Of a stretch of 52,552 nucleotides of DNA, positions 18,113 to 26,191 are shown one piece after another. The translations under genes were made by a program, and so were the position numbers. The stretch is from positions 1 through 52,552 of the forward strand of contig CAIYUO010000062.1 in NCBI GenBank assembly GCA_903929425.1. The letters are read 5' to 3'. The notes below the pieces were generated by a model that ran no database searches, was not told the origin of the DNA, and saw only the letters and a program-made list of their open reading frames with translations. Source of the stretch: an uncultured Bacteroidota bacterium (GTDB lineage Bacteria > Bacteroidota > Bacteroidia > Chitinophagales > Chitinophagaceae). The stretch's first letter is position 1; each line of letters starts with the position of its first letter.

Positions 18113-19900
18113 TTAATTTTTCTTAGGAATTGCTGGATTTGTTTTAGTAGAATCCGATGCTGGCTTTTCTGGTGCTAATTTTGCTCCTTTTCCATCACTC
18201 ATTTTTTTAAGAATTTCAATATTTTTAGCAAATTGAGCCTTAGCCTGGGTTGTAGTAGGGTCATTAGGTACTAATTCCAATACCTTATCACACATTAAAA
18301 CCGCGTTTTCATAAGCTTTAGTTTCATTATAATAACCAATCAAAGTGTAGTAGTTATTAATCAAGGCTTGCTTATTTTTTTCAGTATCTTTTACTAAAAA
18401 GGTGTTTTGAAGGTTTATGGCTTCGAATAAAATACCCAAATTGTTAGCAGTATCTAATAATCTTGCAGCTTTTACATTGTACAAGTAGCCATTTTGACGG
18501 TCTGGGAATGCAGTTATATATTCTTTTGCAGTTGCAGCTGCAGTAACTCCGTCCTTTGCATTTACAGCAATGCTAGCCGTTTTATAATAGTATGTTTCGT
18601 CTTTTACGCCTCTAACAGCAGCGTATTTAGCATACCATTTAGCAGCATCTGAATACATATTAGCTTTTTCGAACATTTCATACCCTAACTTATATAATTT
18701 TTGAGCATTTGCTTTATTATTTGGTTCTGATGCAATTGCTTTTTCTAAAAGAGCGGCTACCGCTGCTTCATTTCCAGAAAACTTAGACATCACTTTTACT
18801 GCTAATACATAGTCATTAGGTAAAATTTTGTCAGAAGGGTTGTTATTAATGAACTGCTCAATGTATTTTTTGGCTGAAACAGAGTCGCCTTTACGGTCAT
18901 AGTTATATGCCAATAAAACGGCAATTCTTGGGTAGGTTTCAACGCCGATAGCGGCTTCAAGACTCTTTGCTTTTGCTAAGGAAGCATCATATTGTCCTAC
19001 TTGGAATAAATAGTCAGCATATAAGTAATCAAAAGCAGGGTCCTTGTCAGCATATTGTATGAATAGATCTAAATTTTTTCTAGCTTTTGTCGTATCAATA
19101 GAAGCGTAAAAAGTGTAAAGTGAAACATATACTGGAGAAATGGTAGGATCAATCGCAACGGCTTTATCATAATTTTCTTCAAAAACTTCCTTGTTGCTTT
19201 GACTTTGATAGACTTTACCAATTCTATAATAAGCATAAGCATTTTTCGCATCACGGTCAATTGCTTTAGTAAATGCACTTACTGCCTCACCTCCATTTTC
19301 TCCACCTAATTTCAAATAATTAATACCTAAGTTTAAAAACAAATTTGGGCTGATGGTTGCTTCTTCATAGCTAGAAACAACTTCTTTAAGTTTATCAATT
19401 GCAAAACGATGATCTCCAATATTCATTGGAAGTTCTGCATAGACACGACCAATTGCATTGATGATATCTGCATTATTTTTTCCTTTGTTCCTGCCTTTTT
19501 CAACCTTTGAGGTTGTGATAGCTAACTCTAAATTATTTTTTACCAAAGCGGCATCTGCTCCTTCTAATGACTGAATATGCGCCATTCCAACTAATAACCA
19601 AGCATCATTACCTTTTGCTTGTAACGCTTGTTGGTAAAGGGTTTTTGTTTTTTGTATATAGTCAGCAGTTGGAACACCATTGTAGTTTTGAGCAAGTAAA
19701 GCTTGACCATACCAAAAAGTTGTTTCAGGGTCATTTGGATTTTTATCCAATGCACTTTTGAAAAAATCAAGCGCCGACTTGTTTTTTTCATAATTCAACA
19801 ACTTCATACCTTCAGCTAATGGAGATGGGGCAACTTGTGCTTTTAATCCACTTGCAACGAAGGCAACACTCATCATTAATAAAACCAATTTTTTCATCAT
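18113..19900 (-). CDS. Exported tetratricopeptide-repeat protein
   Basis: A 595-residue protein with an N-terminal signal peptide (MMKKLVLLMMSVAFVASGLKAQ) and repeated helical pairs of TPR type through most of its length, for example ALDFFKSALDKNPNDPETTF (residues about 43-62), KAVAIDPTISPVY and KVLELVPNDPTTTQAK near the C-terminus. The end is Lys/Pro/Ser-rich and probably unstructured. TPR proteins act as protein-binding scaffolds; this one should act in the periplasm. It is the third gene of a cluster with a small membrane protein and a PstS-like lipoprotein. From memory, similar PstS-TPR pairs accompany ExbB/ExbD/TonB loci in Bacteroidota, but the role is not settled. Confidence 0.85.
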   Translation of the reverse strand: MMKKLVLLMMSVAFVASGLKAQVAPSPLAEGMKLLNYEKNKSALDFFKSALDKNPNDPETTFWYGQALLAQNYNGVPTADYIQKTKTLYQQALQAKGNDAWLLVGMAHIQSLEGADAALVKNNLELAITTSKVEKGRNKGKNNADIINAIGRVYAELPMNIGDHRFAIDKLKEVVSSYEEATISPNLFLNLGINYLKLGGENGGEAVSAFTKAIDRDAKNAYAYYRIGKVYQSQSNKEVFEENYDKAVAIDPTISPVYVSLYTFYASIDTTKARKNLDLFIQYADKDPAFDYLYADYLFQVGQYDASLAKAKSLEAAIGVETYPRIAVLLAYNYDRKGDSVSAKKYIEQFINNNPSDKILPNDYVLAVKVMSKFSGNEAAVAALLEKAIASEPNNKANAQKLYKLGYEMFEKANMYSDAAKWYAKYAAVRGVKDETYYYKTASIAVNAKDGVTAAATAKEYITAFPDRQNGYLYNVKAARLLDTANNLGILFEAINLQNTFLVKDTEKNKQALINNYYTLIGYYNETKAYENAVLMCDKVLELVPNDPTTTQAKAQFAKNIEILKKMSDGKGAKLAPEKPASDSTKTNPAIPKKN

Positions 19901-19978
19901 TTCTGTTTTTTACTTTTTTAAAACAAATTCATTCCTATTCAACTACTTAGTTATTTAAGGACTCTAAAAATATTAATT

Positions 19979-20016
19979 TTTTTGCAAGAATTAGCTTTTA
20001 ATTTTTGCAAAAATTA
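19979..20016. repeat. Perfect 18-bp palindrome with an upstream half-copy
   Basis: TAATTTTTGCAAAAATTA at 19999-20016 is a perfect palindrome, and a matching arm TTTTTGCAA lies at 19979-19987. They sit in the 144-base gap between the pstS-like and TPR genes. It may be an operator, or a weak hairpin that trims the transcript; the flanks are AT-rich, which lowers the significance. Confidence 0.5.
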
Positions 20017-20044
20017 CTAAAATCTGTTAGTATTGAGTTAAGTT

Positions 20045-20944
20045 TTATTTTATGAAACTGTTACGTTTTTGAAAGCTCATCTTACCTGGCACTAAAAATG
20101 ACCTTCTAAATATTAACTGCCCTCTCTCAAGACTCATAAAATTTAATAAACCTGAACCTAATCCAGGGGCATTTTCTTTCAGTATATAATATAGTGGAAG
20201 GGACATGGAATATTCCCCCTTGCCAATGGTGGACTGCGAAGGTTGAGCGTATAGGCCCTTTTCAGCGCATAAGGTACATTCCAATAAAGCAGTTTTTACC
20301 TGTTTTCTTGCTGCAATTTGATCTAGGTTATACTTATCTCCAATCCAATTCAAGGCTACAAAGCCAATCGCATCAGGATGTGTTTTAATATATTCAATGA
20401 CTGCATTACTTCCATCGGTAGACAGTACATTTTTCCCAAATGGCTTTTCCTTTGTTAAACTGTCTTTCAAAAATCGCACTACCCCTGTTAAGTGGCTACC
20501 ATCCATCACTACTTGTTTAGGATTTTCACCCACTAAAATTTCACGTAGTTCTTTTAAGGAATAAAGTGAATCCATTGAATTTTTATGGATTAAAATAGCC
20601 ACCGCGTCATAAGCTAGTATGCCAAAAGTTGGTGTGAAAGACAGCTGGTTTTTATACGCCCCCTCCTCCTGCATAGTTAATCCCCTTGTTATAAAAATCA
20701 TTCTAGTGCTATCTGATTGAAAGTCCTTTAAACATTCAATTTCGGACTTATACTCAATTAATATGTTTGCATCTGGATAACTTGATTTAAATACTTTTAT
20801 TTGCTCGTCTAAAACAGGTTTAAAAATTTCTTCAGCTGAAACATGTATCGTGCCAGATGAAGTTGTGTCATTGGAAACATTTTGTTTGCCTTGACAAGCA
20901 CTTAGTAAACATATTACAACAAAAATAAAAAAGCCTTTTCTCAT
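20045..20944 (-). CDS. PstS-like substrate-binding lipoprotein
   Basis: A 299-residue lipoprotein: the signal peptide ends in the lipobox LLSAC at Cys17. The body matches the type 2 periplasmic binding fold of the PstS family, including AVAILIHKNSMDSLYSLKEL, then SGSNAV-like STDGSNAVIEYIKTHPDAIGF, the ligand-loop region of phosphate-binding relatives. There are no pstC, pstA or pstB genes nearby, so it is not part of a standard phosphate ABC importer here. The ligand is unknown. It follows the small membrane protein by 39 bases and precedes the TPR gene by 144 bases. Confidence 0.8.
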   Translation of the reverse strand: MRKGFFIFVVICLLSACQGKQNVSNDTTSSGTIHVSAEEIFKPVLDEQIKVFKSSYPDANILIEYKSEIECLKDFQSDSTRMIFITRGLTMQEEGAYKNQLSFTPTFGILAYDAVAILIHKNSMDSLYSLKELREILVGENPKQVVMDGSHLTGVVRFLKDSLTKEKPFGKNVLSTDGSNAVIEYIKTHPDAIGFVALNWIGDKYNLDQIAARKQVKTALLECTLCAEKGLYAQPSQSTIGKGEYSMSLPLYYILKENAPGLGSGLLNFMSLERGQLIFRRSFLVPGKMSFQKRNSFIK

Positions 20945-20983
20945 GTTACGATGATTAAAAAATGATTTGAAAATTGGGGCGAA

Positions 20984-21223
20984 TTAATAATCTTTTTGAA
21001 AACCTCTATACAATCTAAATCCCCCATATAAAAGGCACATACAACCAAAAATGATGCGCCATTCATTGTCCAAATTAATCACCTGGTCTAAGTGAATATA
21101 TTTAGCAAAAAACATAACAAACCCACATCCTAAAATCAAGGCTGCCATCGTAAAATCATAAATACTTCTAAAAATTCGATATGTTTTCTCGGATCGCTCT
21201 CTGCCAGGGTTCATTTCAGACAT
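20984..21223 (-). CDS. Small two-helix membrane protein of unknown function
   Basis: A 79-residue protein starting MSEMNPGRERSEK with two hydrophobic segments, IYDFTMAALILGCGFVMFFA and WRIIFGCMCLLYGGFRLYRG. A longer reading from TTG at 21256 is possible but the ATG at 21223 fits better, because a -7-like TTAATTTG (21245-21252) lies just upstream and would not be translated. I do not recognise a named family. Being first in the cluster with the PstS-like lipoprotein, it may be a membrane partner of it. It is divergent from hisS with 82 bases between them. Confidence 0.7.
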   Translation of the reverse strand: MSEMNPGRERSEKTYRIFRSIYDFTMAALILGCGFVMFFAKYIHLDQVINLDNEWRIIFGCMCLLYGGFRLYRGFQKDY

Positions 21224-21280
21224 AGTAGATATATATTTTAGTGGCAAATTAAACAATTATATAGGATGAATTTAAAAATT

Positions 21281-21288
21281 TATCTTTA
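21281..21288 (+). promoter_or_regulatory. Candidate -7 box for hisS
   Basis: TATCTTTA, one mismatch from TAnnTTTG, lies 17 bases before the hisS ATG, matching the spacing seen at other leadered genes in this window. No clear -33 is seen. Confidence 0.4.
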
Positions 21289-21305
21289 CGGTCAAATTCG
21301 ATAGC

Positions 21306-22673
21306 ATGAGCAAACCTTCTTTACCCCAGGGCACACGTGATTTTAATGCAGTAACTGTACAAAAACGTCAATATATATTCCAAACAATTCGTTCAGTTTT
21401 TGAATTATATGGCTTTCAACCACTGGAAACACCGTCCATGGAGAACCTTGACACGCTCATGGGTAAATATGGAGAGGAAGGGGATAAGCTCATTTTTAAG
21501 ATACTAAATAACGGGCTTGATAATCCGCAAAAACGAACTCAAATTGAAGAAGGTTTTGAAAAAGTTTTAGCAGGTAAAAATACAAATGCCATTACAGAAC
21601 GTGCATTACGTTATGATTTAACCATTCCATTTGCAAGGTATGTTGCCATGAATCATGGCCAACTTACCTTCCCTTTTAAACGTTATCAAATTCAACCAGT
21701 ATGGCGAGCTGACAGACCACAAAAAGGAAGATACCGCGAATTTTATCAATGTGATGCCGATATTGTTGGAAGTGAAAGTTTATTAAATGAAGTTGATTTA
21801 ATTGCGATTTATGTGACAGCTTTTGAAAAATTACAGTTACCCGTTGAAATTAAAATTAACAATAGACAAATTTTATTGGGATTGGCGCAACATTGTGGTG
21901 GGGAAGAAAAATTAATTGATTTGACAGTAGCCATTGATAAGCTAGATAAAATTGGATGGGAAAAAGTAAAAGAAGAATTAAACACAAAAGGCTTTACTGC
22001 ATCACAACAAAATTTAGTGGAACAGTACTTACATATTAGTGGATCGAATGATGAAAAATTATCACAACTCGCTACTTTACTTGGTGAAAATGAAAATGGA
22101 AAAAAGGGAATCGAGGAATTAAACTATGTATTATCCTATCACAAGTCAACAGGAATGGACAAACATTTGGTTGCTGACTTTACTTTAGCAAGAGGATTAA
22201 ATTATTATACAGGACTTATATTTGAAGTAAAGGCATTAGATGCGCAAATGGGCAGCATTGGCGGTGGTGGACGTTACAATGACTTGACAAGTTTGTTTGG
22301 CGTACCGAATATACCTGGCGTTGGCATTAGCTTTGGAGTGGATAGAATTTATGATGTATTAGAAGAAAAAAATCTTTTCCCTGCAAGTATTGATCAAACA
22401 ACACAAGTTTTATTTTTTAATTTAGGGGAAGCCGAAGCAAAAGTTGCCTATCAACAAATGATGTTATTACGCGCCAAAAAAATTGCTTGTGAAATTTACC
22501 CTGAGAAGAGCAAATTTGACAAGCAATTTAAATATGCTGAGAAAAAAGGAATTCCAAATATTGTAATCATTGGAACTGATGAAGTAAGTAATGAAACCTG
22601 TAGCGTTAAAAATTTAGCAACGGGTAACCAAACGAATGTTGCATTTAAAGACTTACCGAACTACTCCTTTTAA
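21306..22673 (+). CDS. hisS: Histidine--tRNA ligase
   Basis: A 455-residue class II aminoacyl-tRNA synthetase that charges tRNA-His. Class II motif 1 lies around residues 20-60, motif 2 is YQIQPVWRADRPQKGRYREF (about 127-147), and the histidine-specific motif ARGLNYYTGLIFEV is at about 297-310. Motif 3 is seen as GVGISFGVDRIYDVL. The C-terminal 90 residues are the anticodon-binding domain (KYAEKKGIPNIVIIGTDE). Length is normal. Its stop is only 3 bases from the stop of the convergent DUF3471-like gene. Confidence 0.97.
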   Translation: MSKPSLPQGTRDFNAVTVQKRQYIFQTIRSVFELYGFQPLETPSMENLDTLMGKYGEEGDKLIFKILNNGLDNPQKRTQIEEGFEKVLAGKNTNAITERALRYDLTIPFARYVAMNHGQLTFPFKRYQIQPVWRADRPQKGRYREFYQCDADIVGSESLLNEVDLIAIYVTAFEKLQLPVEIKINNRQILLGLAQHCGGEEKLIDLTVAIDKLDKIGWEKVKEELNTKGFTASQQNLVEQYLHISGSNDEKLSQLATLLGENENGKKGIEELNYVLSYHKSTGMDKHLVADFTLARGLNYYTGLIFEVKALDAQMGSIGGGGRYNDLTSLFGVPNIPGVGISFGVDRIYDVLEEKNLFPASIDQTTQVLFFNLGEAEAKVAYQQMMLLRAKKIACEIYPEKSKFDKQFKYAEKKGIPNIVIIGTDEVSNETCSVKNLATGNQTNVAFKDLPNYSF

Positions 22674-22676
22674 TTA

Positions 22677-23069
22677 TTAGTAAATATATTTTTCAGTTAA
22701 AATTTCAGATTGAAATTCTTCCTTATTTCCTACCAAGGATGCAGCTCCTTCTTTTGTACCAACTAACTCCATTCCTTGAACAGCAATAGATACTGATTCA
22801 ACTTCATTCGTACTTTTACGTTTAAAAATGACTAAAGCATCATAAGCAGCTAAGTAAAAAGTATCAACACCTTTCTTATCTAACATAAAACTACCCATTG
22901 CAGTTGAAACTTTTAAAGTAGTATCCTCTACCTCAACCATAGCCTCAGCAAGTGGACTACCTGCCGCAAAAACATATTTTCCTAAATAATCCTTCAATGG
23001 ACTTGTTTGTGCATTCACCGCTGTCATAATTCCTAACATTACAACTAACATTAAACTTAATTTTTTCAT
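22677..23069 (-). CDS. Small exported DUF3471-like protein
   Basis: A 130-residue protein with signal peptide MKKLSLMLVVMLGIMTAVNAQ and a single small beta-rich domain. DYLGKYVFAAGSPLAEAMVEV and VQGMELVGTKEGA resemble the DUF3471 domain often found next to serine beta-lactamase-like domains; here it stands alone. The start at 23069 is preferred over a longer frame from 23114 because it begins the signal peptide directly. The function is unknown. It is divergent from rlmN and convergent with hisS. Confidence 0.7.
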   Translation of the reverse strand: MKKLSLMLVVMLGIMTAVNAQTSPLKDYLGKYVFAAGSPLAEAMVEVEDTTLKVSTAMGSFMLDKKGVDTFYLAAYDALVIFKRKSTNEVESVSIAVQGMELVGTKEGAASLVGNKEEFQSEILTEKYIY

Positions 23070-23087
23070 ATTATTTTTTTGAGATGC

Positions 23088-23116
23088 TAAATTTAATGCA
23101 TTTTTTGACCCCACAA
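23088..23116 (-). promoter_or_regulatory. Candidate promoter for the DUF3471-like gene
   Basis: On the minus strand TTG (23114-23116) is followed after 18 bases by TAAATTTA (23088-23095), one mismatch from TAnnTTTG, 18 bases before the ATG at 23069. It is back-to-back with the rlmN promoter. Confidence 0.4.
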
Positions 23117-23126
23117 AAAGAATAAA

Positions 23127-23155
23127 TTGTTATCAAAATGTATAAAGTATCTTTG
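23127..23155 (+). promoter_or_regulatory. rlmN promoter abutting its start codon
   Basis: TTG (23127-23129), an 18-base spacer, then TATCTTTG (23148-23155), a full match to the Bacteroidota -7 consensus. Only 4 bases separate the box from the ATG at 23160. Since the box is centred about 7 bases upstream of the transcript start, the mRNA should begin at or within a base or two of the A of ATG, that is, be leaderless. Confidence 0.6.
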
Positions 23156-23159
23156 CATT

Positions 23160-24203
23160 ATGGAGAAGACTAGACCAAATATAAGGCACGTGGAAGTGTC
23201 TGAAATTGAACGCTTTATAGCTAATATCGGCGAAAGACCTTTCAGGGTAAAACAAATTGTGGATTGGCTATGGCAAAAACACGCCCATAGCTTTGATGAG
23301 ATGACCGATTTAAGCAAGGATTTGCGAAAACAATTAGTGGAACATTTTACCTTTCCCGCTTTGCAAATTGACACCACCCAACAAAGCGAAGATGGTACCT
23401 TAAAAACTCGTTTCCGCACTTTTGATGATCATATGATTGAAGGGGTATTAATCCCAACTAGTGAACGAAAAACAGCTTGTGTATCCTCTCAAATTGGATG
23501 TAGCTTAAGTTGCAAGTTTTGTGCAACAGGTACAATGGATCGTAAACGTAATTTAAACTTTGATGAAATATATGATCAAGTAGTTTATATCAATCAACAA
23601 AGTGAGGCAGCTCATGAAAAGCACTTAAGTAATATTGTATTCATGGGTATGGGTGAGCCTTTGATGAATTACCACAATGTTTTAAAAGCTATTGAAAAAA
23701 TAACATCGCCTGATGGACTTGGAATGAGTCCTAAACGTATCACTGTATCGACAGCAGGTTTGGTAAAACAAATTAGACAATTAGGGGATGATGGTGTTAA
23801 GTTTAAATTAGCCATTTCCTTACATGCACCTAATGATAAAAAGCGAAATGAGGTAATGCCAATCAATGAAAGTAATAATATCAAATCATTAGTTGAAGCA
23901 TTAAATTATTTTTATAAAAAAACGGGTACTGAAATTTCATTTGAATATATTTTATTTAAAGATTTTAATGATTCAGAAAAAGACGCCGAGGAATTAACTA
24001 AAATTTATCGTCAGGTTCCCGCTGATTTAATTAATGTAATTGAATACAATACAGTTGACAATTTTGGATTTGACAAACCTGATGAAGATGGATTTGAGCG
24101 ATTTGTTGAAATTTTACAAAAAAATCGTGTTAATGTAAGAGTAAGACGTAGCAGAGGAAAGGACATTGATGCTGCTTGCGGTCAATTGGCTAATAAAGGA
24201 TAA
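23160..24203 (+). CDS. rlmN: Dual-specificity 23S rRNA/tRNA adenine-C2 methyltransferase RlmN
   Basis: A 347-residue radical-SAM enzyme that methylates A2503 of 23S rRNA and A37 of some tRNAs at C2. The CxxxCxxC cluster motif is C114-SLS-C118-KF-C121, where C118 is also the methyl-carrying cysteine by family analogy; the second catalytic cysteine is C340 in AACGQLANKG. GMGEPLMNYHNV and the SAM-binding STAGLV follow. The start at 23160 (MEKTRPN) is chosen over an in-frame TTG at 23127, because the latter falls in the promoter. It is likely co-transcribed with the pseudouridine synthase gene 28 bases downstream. Confidence 0.96.
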   Translation: MEKTRPNIRHVEVSEIERFIANIGERPFRVKQIVDWLWQKHAHSFDEMTDLSKDLRKQLVEHFTFPALQIDTTQQSEDGTLKTRFRTFDDHMIEGVLIPTSERKTACVSSQIGCSLSCKFCATGTMDRKRNLNFDEIYDQVVYINQQSEAAHEKHLSNIVFMGMGEPLMNYHNVLKAIEKITSPDGLGMSPKRITVSTAGLVKQIRQLGDDGVKFKLAISLHAPNDKKRNEVMPINESNNIKSLVEALNYFYKKTGTEISFEYILFKDFNDSEKDAEELTKIYRQVPADLINVIEYNTVDNFGFDKPDEDGFERFVEILQKNRVNVRVRRSRGKDIDAACGQLANKG

Positions 24204-24231
24204 GCAAATTGCTTCCTAAAATAAAAGGTAC

Positions 24232-25407
24232 ATGAAGAATAAAAGATCAGACAACTTTGACAAATTTGCAAACAAGAAAAAAGGCAGTGCTGTTAAAGAA
24301 GAATATAGGCAAGAAAAGAAAAAAGCAAAAGCCGATTCGAGAGCTGCGGGCGAAGCTGCACGTCAACGAAAAAAAGACATTGCAAAAGGTATTATTGTAG
24401 CACCTGTAGGCAACAATAAAAAAGGCGGCTATGCTAAAAAAGATATTGTAACAGGTCCTCCAAAATATTCAATCCCTTTAAGAGCAAAATCGGCGCCTAA
24501 AAATATGGAGGATGATAGACCCGCAAAATATGGTGAAATCAAAAGAGGTGCTGGTATTGGTTCGCCACGTTTAGCTGCTTCAAAAAGAACGCCTGCATCT
24601 ATGGATAAAGCCGACGCAAAACGAACTGCTGGAATTGGTAAAGTGAATGCCAGTGAGGATATACCGCATGAACAAATGCCTTTAAATAAGTTTATTGCGC
24701 ATGCCGGAACATGTGGTAGACGTGAAGCTGCAGAACTTGTAAAAAGTGGACATGTTACAGTAAATGGAGATACCGTTTTAGAGCCTGGATATAAAGTACA
24801 ATACAAAGACGTTATCCGATTAAAAGGTAAAGTATTAAAACTACAAGTTACCCCTGTTTATATTTTATTAAATAAACCTAAGGATTACATATGTACTGCG
24901 AATGATCCGGAAGGACGCAAAACAGTATTAGATATTATTAAAAACGCTACTACGCAAAGAATGTTTCCTGTAGGACGTTTGGACCGCAATACCACCGGGG
25001 TATTAGTTTTAACCAATGACGGTGACTTAGCACAAAAATTAACGCACCCTTCCTACGAGATTAAAAAAATATACGAGGTGACCTTGGATAAGCCTGTCAC
25101 AAAAGCTGACATGGAAGCGATTGCTGCAGGTGTCACATTAGAGGATGGATTTATTGCAGCGGATGCAGTAAGTTATGTTGGTAAAGAAAGGGATGTCATT
25201 GGTATTGAAATTCACAGTGGACGTAACAGAATTGTAAGAAGAATATTTGAACATTTAGGATACGACGTTAGACATTTAGATAGGGTCATGTTTGCAAATC
25301 TTACAAAGAAAAATGTGGATCGTGGCAAGTGGCGTTTTTTAAGTGAAAAAGAAGTTCGTTTACTTAAATTTTTAAATAAATCATTTACGCGTAGCGCCTC
25401 TAAATAA
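24232..25407 (+). CDS. RluB/RsuA-family rRNA pseudouridine synthase with a long basic N-terminus
   Basis: A 391-residue enzyme. Residues 1 to about 140 are Lys/Arg/Ala-rich and look disordered (KKGSAVKEEYRQEKKKAKAD). An S4 RNA-binding domain follows (MPLNKFIAHAGTCGRREAAE, about 143-200), then the catalytic domain with GRLDRNTTGVLVLTNDGDL holding the catalytic aspartate. GVTLEDGF and HSGRNRIVRRIFEHLGYDV are typical of the RluB/RluE/RsuA branch. RluB modifies U2605 of 23S rRNA in E. coli; which uridine this enzyme targets cannot be read from the sequence. It sits directly after rlmN, also an rRNA modifier. Confidence 0.88.
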   Translation: MKNKRSDNFDKFANKKKGSAVKEEYRQEKKKAKADSRAAGEAARQRKKDIAKGIIVAPVGNNKKGGYAKKDIVTGPPKYSIPLRAKSAPKNMEDDRPAKYGEIKRGAGIGSPRLAASKRTPASMDKADAKRTAGIGKVNASEDIPHEQMPLNKFIAHAGTCGRREAAELVKSGHVTVNGDTVLEPGYKVQYKDVIRLKGKVLKLQVTPVYILLNKPKDYICTANDPEGRKTVLDIIKNATTQRMFPVGRLDRNTTGVLVLTNDGDLAQKLTHPSYEIKKIYEVTLDKPVTKADMEAIAAGVTLEDGFIAADAVSYVGKERDVIGIEIHSGRNRIVRRIFEHLGYDVRHLDRVMFANLTKKNVDRGKWRFLSEKEVRLLKFLNKSFTRSASK

Positions 25408-25456
25408 TCTCCATCAATTACGCGCACTAAAATTTATTTCATTAACTATTTTTAGG

Positions 25457-26170
25457 ATGTTAGATATACTTTTTGAAGACGATGATATGATTGTACTTAA
25501 TAAGCCAGCAGGTTTATTAAGCATCCCTGATAGATTTGGAAAAGAGTCATCTTTAAAATCTTTATTACAAGAAAAGTTTGGAAATATTTTTACGGTACAC
25601 CGTTTGGATCAACAAACAAGTGGCTTGATCATTTTTGCAAAAAATGCAGAAGCACATAAACAGCTGAGTGAACTATTTGAAGGGCGAACCATTATTAAAA
25701 AATACTTTGGATTAGTTAATGGACGTCCTCCGCAGGAGGGCGTAATTGAGGAGTGCATGATGGAGCACCCTATTCGCAAGGGTTATATGATGATACATGC
25801 AAAAGGAAAAGAATCAAAGACCTCCTATGAAGTGGTGAAATATTTTAAGCAATATGCTTGGGTGAGTTTTCAAATTCATACTGGACGTACACATCAAATT
25901 AGGGTTCATGCAAAACATATTGGACATCCCATTGTATCAGACGAGTTGTATGGGGATGCAGAAAAATTAAAGCTATCCAATATTAAAAAAAAGAATTTTA
26001 AATTGGCGAAAACCGAAGAAGAGGAACGACCTTTAATGTCAAGACAAGCCTTGCATGCTGCAAGTGTTCAATTTGAATATAAAGGAAAGGAGCTCCTTTT
26101 GGAAGCCCCTTTGCCTAAAGATTTATCTGCTACTTTAAAGCAGTTGGATAAGTGGAATGCAGTTTCATAA
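25457..26170 (+). CDS. RluA-family pseudouridine synthase, short form without S4 domain
   Basis: A 237-residue enzyme of the RluA branch. The catalytic motif is HRLDQQTSGLIIFAKN (about residues 50-65) with the active aspartate, and HTGRTHQIRVHAKHIGHPIV is the second family signature. There is no N-terminal S4 domain, as in E. coli RluA. Likely targets are tRNA or rRNA uridines. A weak -7-like TATTTTTA ends 2 bases before its ATG, so it may have its own start; it is 49 bases after the RluB-like gene. It is convergent with the amidohydrolase gene (21 bases). Confidence 0.88.
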   Translation: MLDILFEDDDMIVLNKPAGLLSIPDRFGKESSLKSLLQEKFGNIFTVHRLDQQTSGLIIFAKNAEAHKQLSELFEGRTIIKKYFGLVNGRPPQEGVIEECMMEHPIRKGYMMIHAKGKESKTSYEVVKYFKQYAWVSFQIHTGRTHQIRVHAKHIGHPIVSDELYGDAEKLKLSNIKKKNFKLAKTEEEERPLMSRQALHAASVQFEYKGKELLLEAPLPKDLSATLKQLDKWNAVS

Positions 26171-26191
26171 AAAATACTGCTTACCTAATAT

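Noticed and set aside
20045..20944. Idea that the PstS-like gene marks a phosphate import operon
   Set aside because: No pstC, pstA, pstB or phoU is present on either side; the neighbours are a small membrane protein and a TPR protein.
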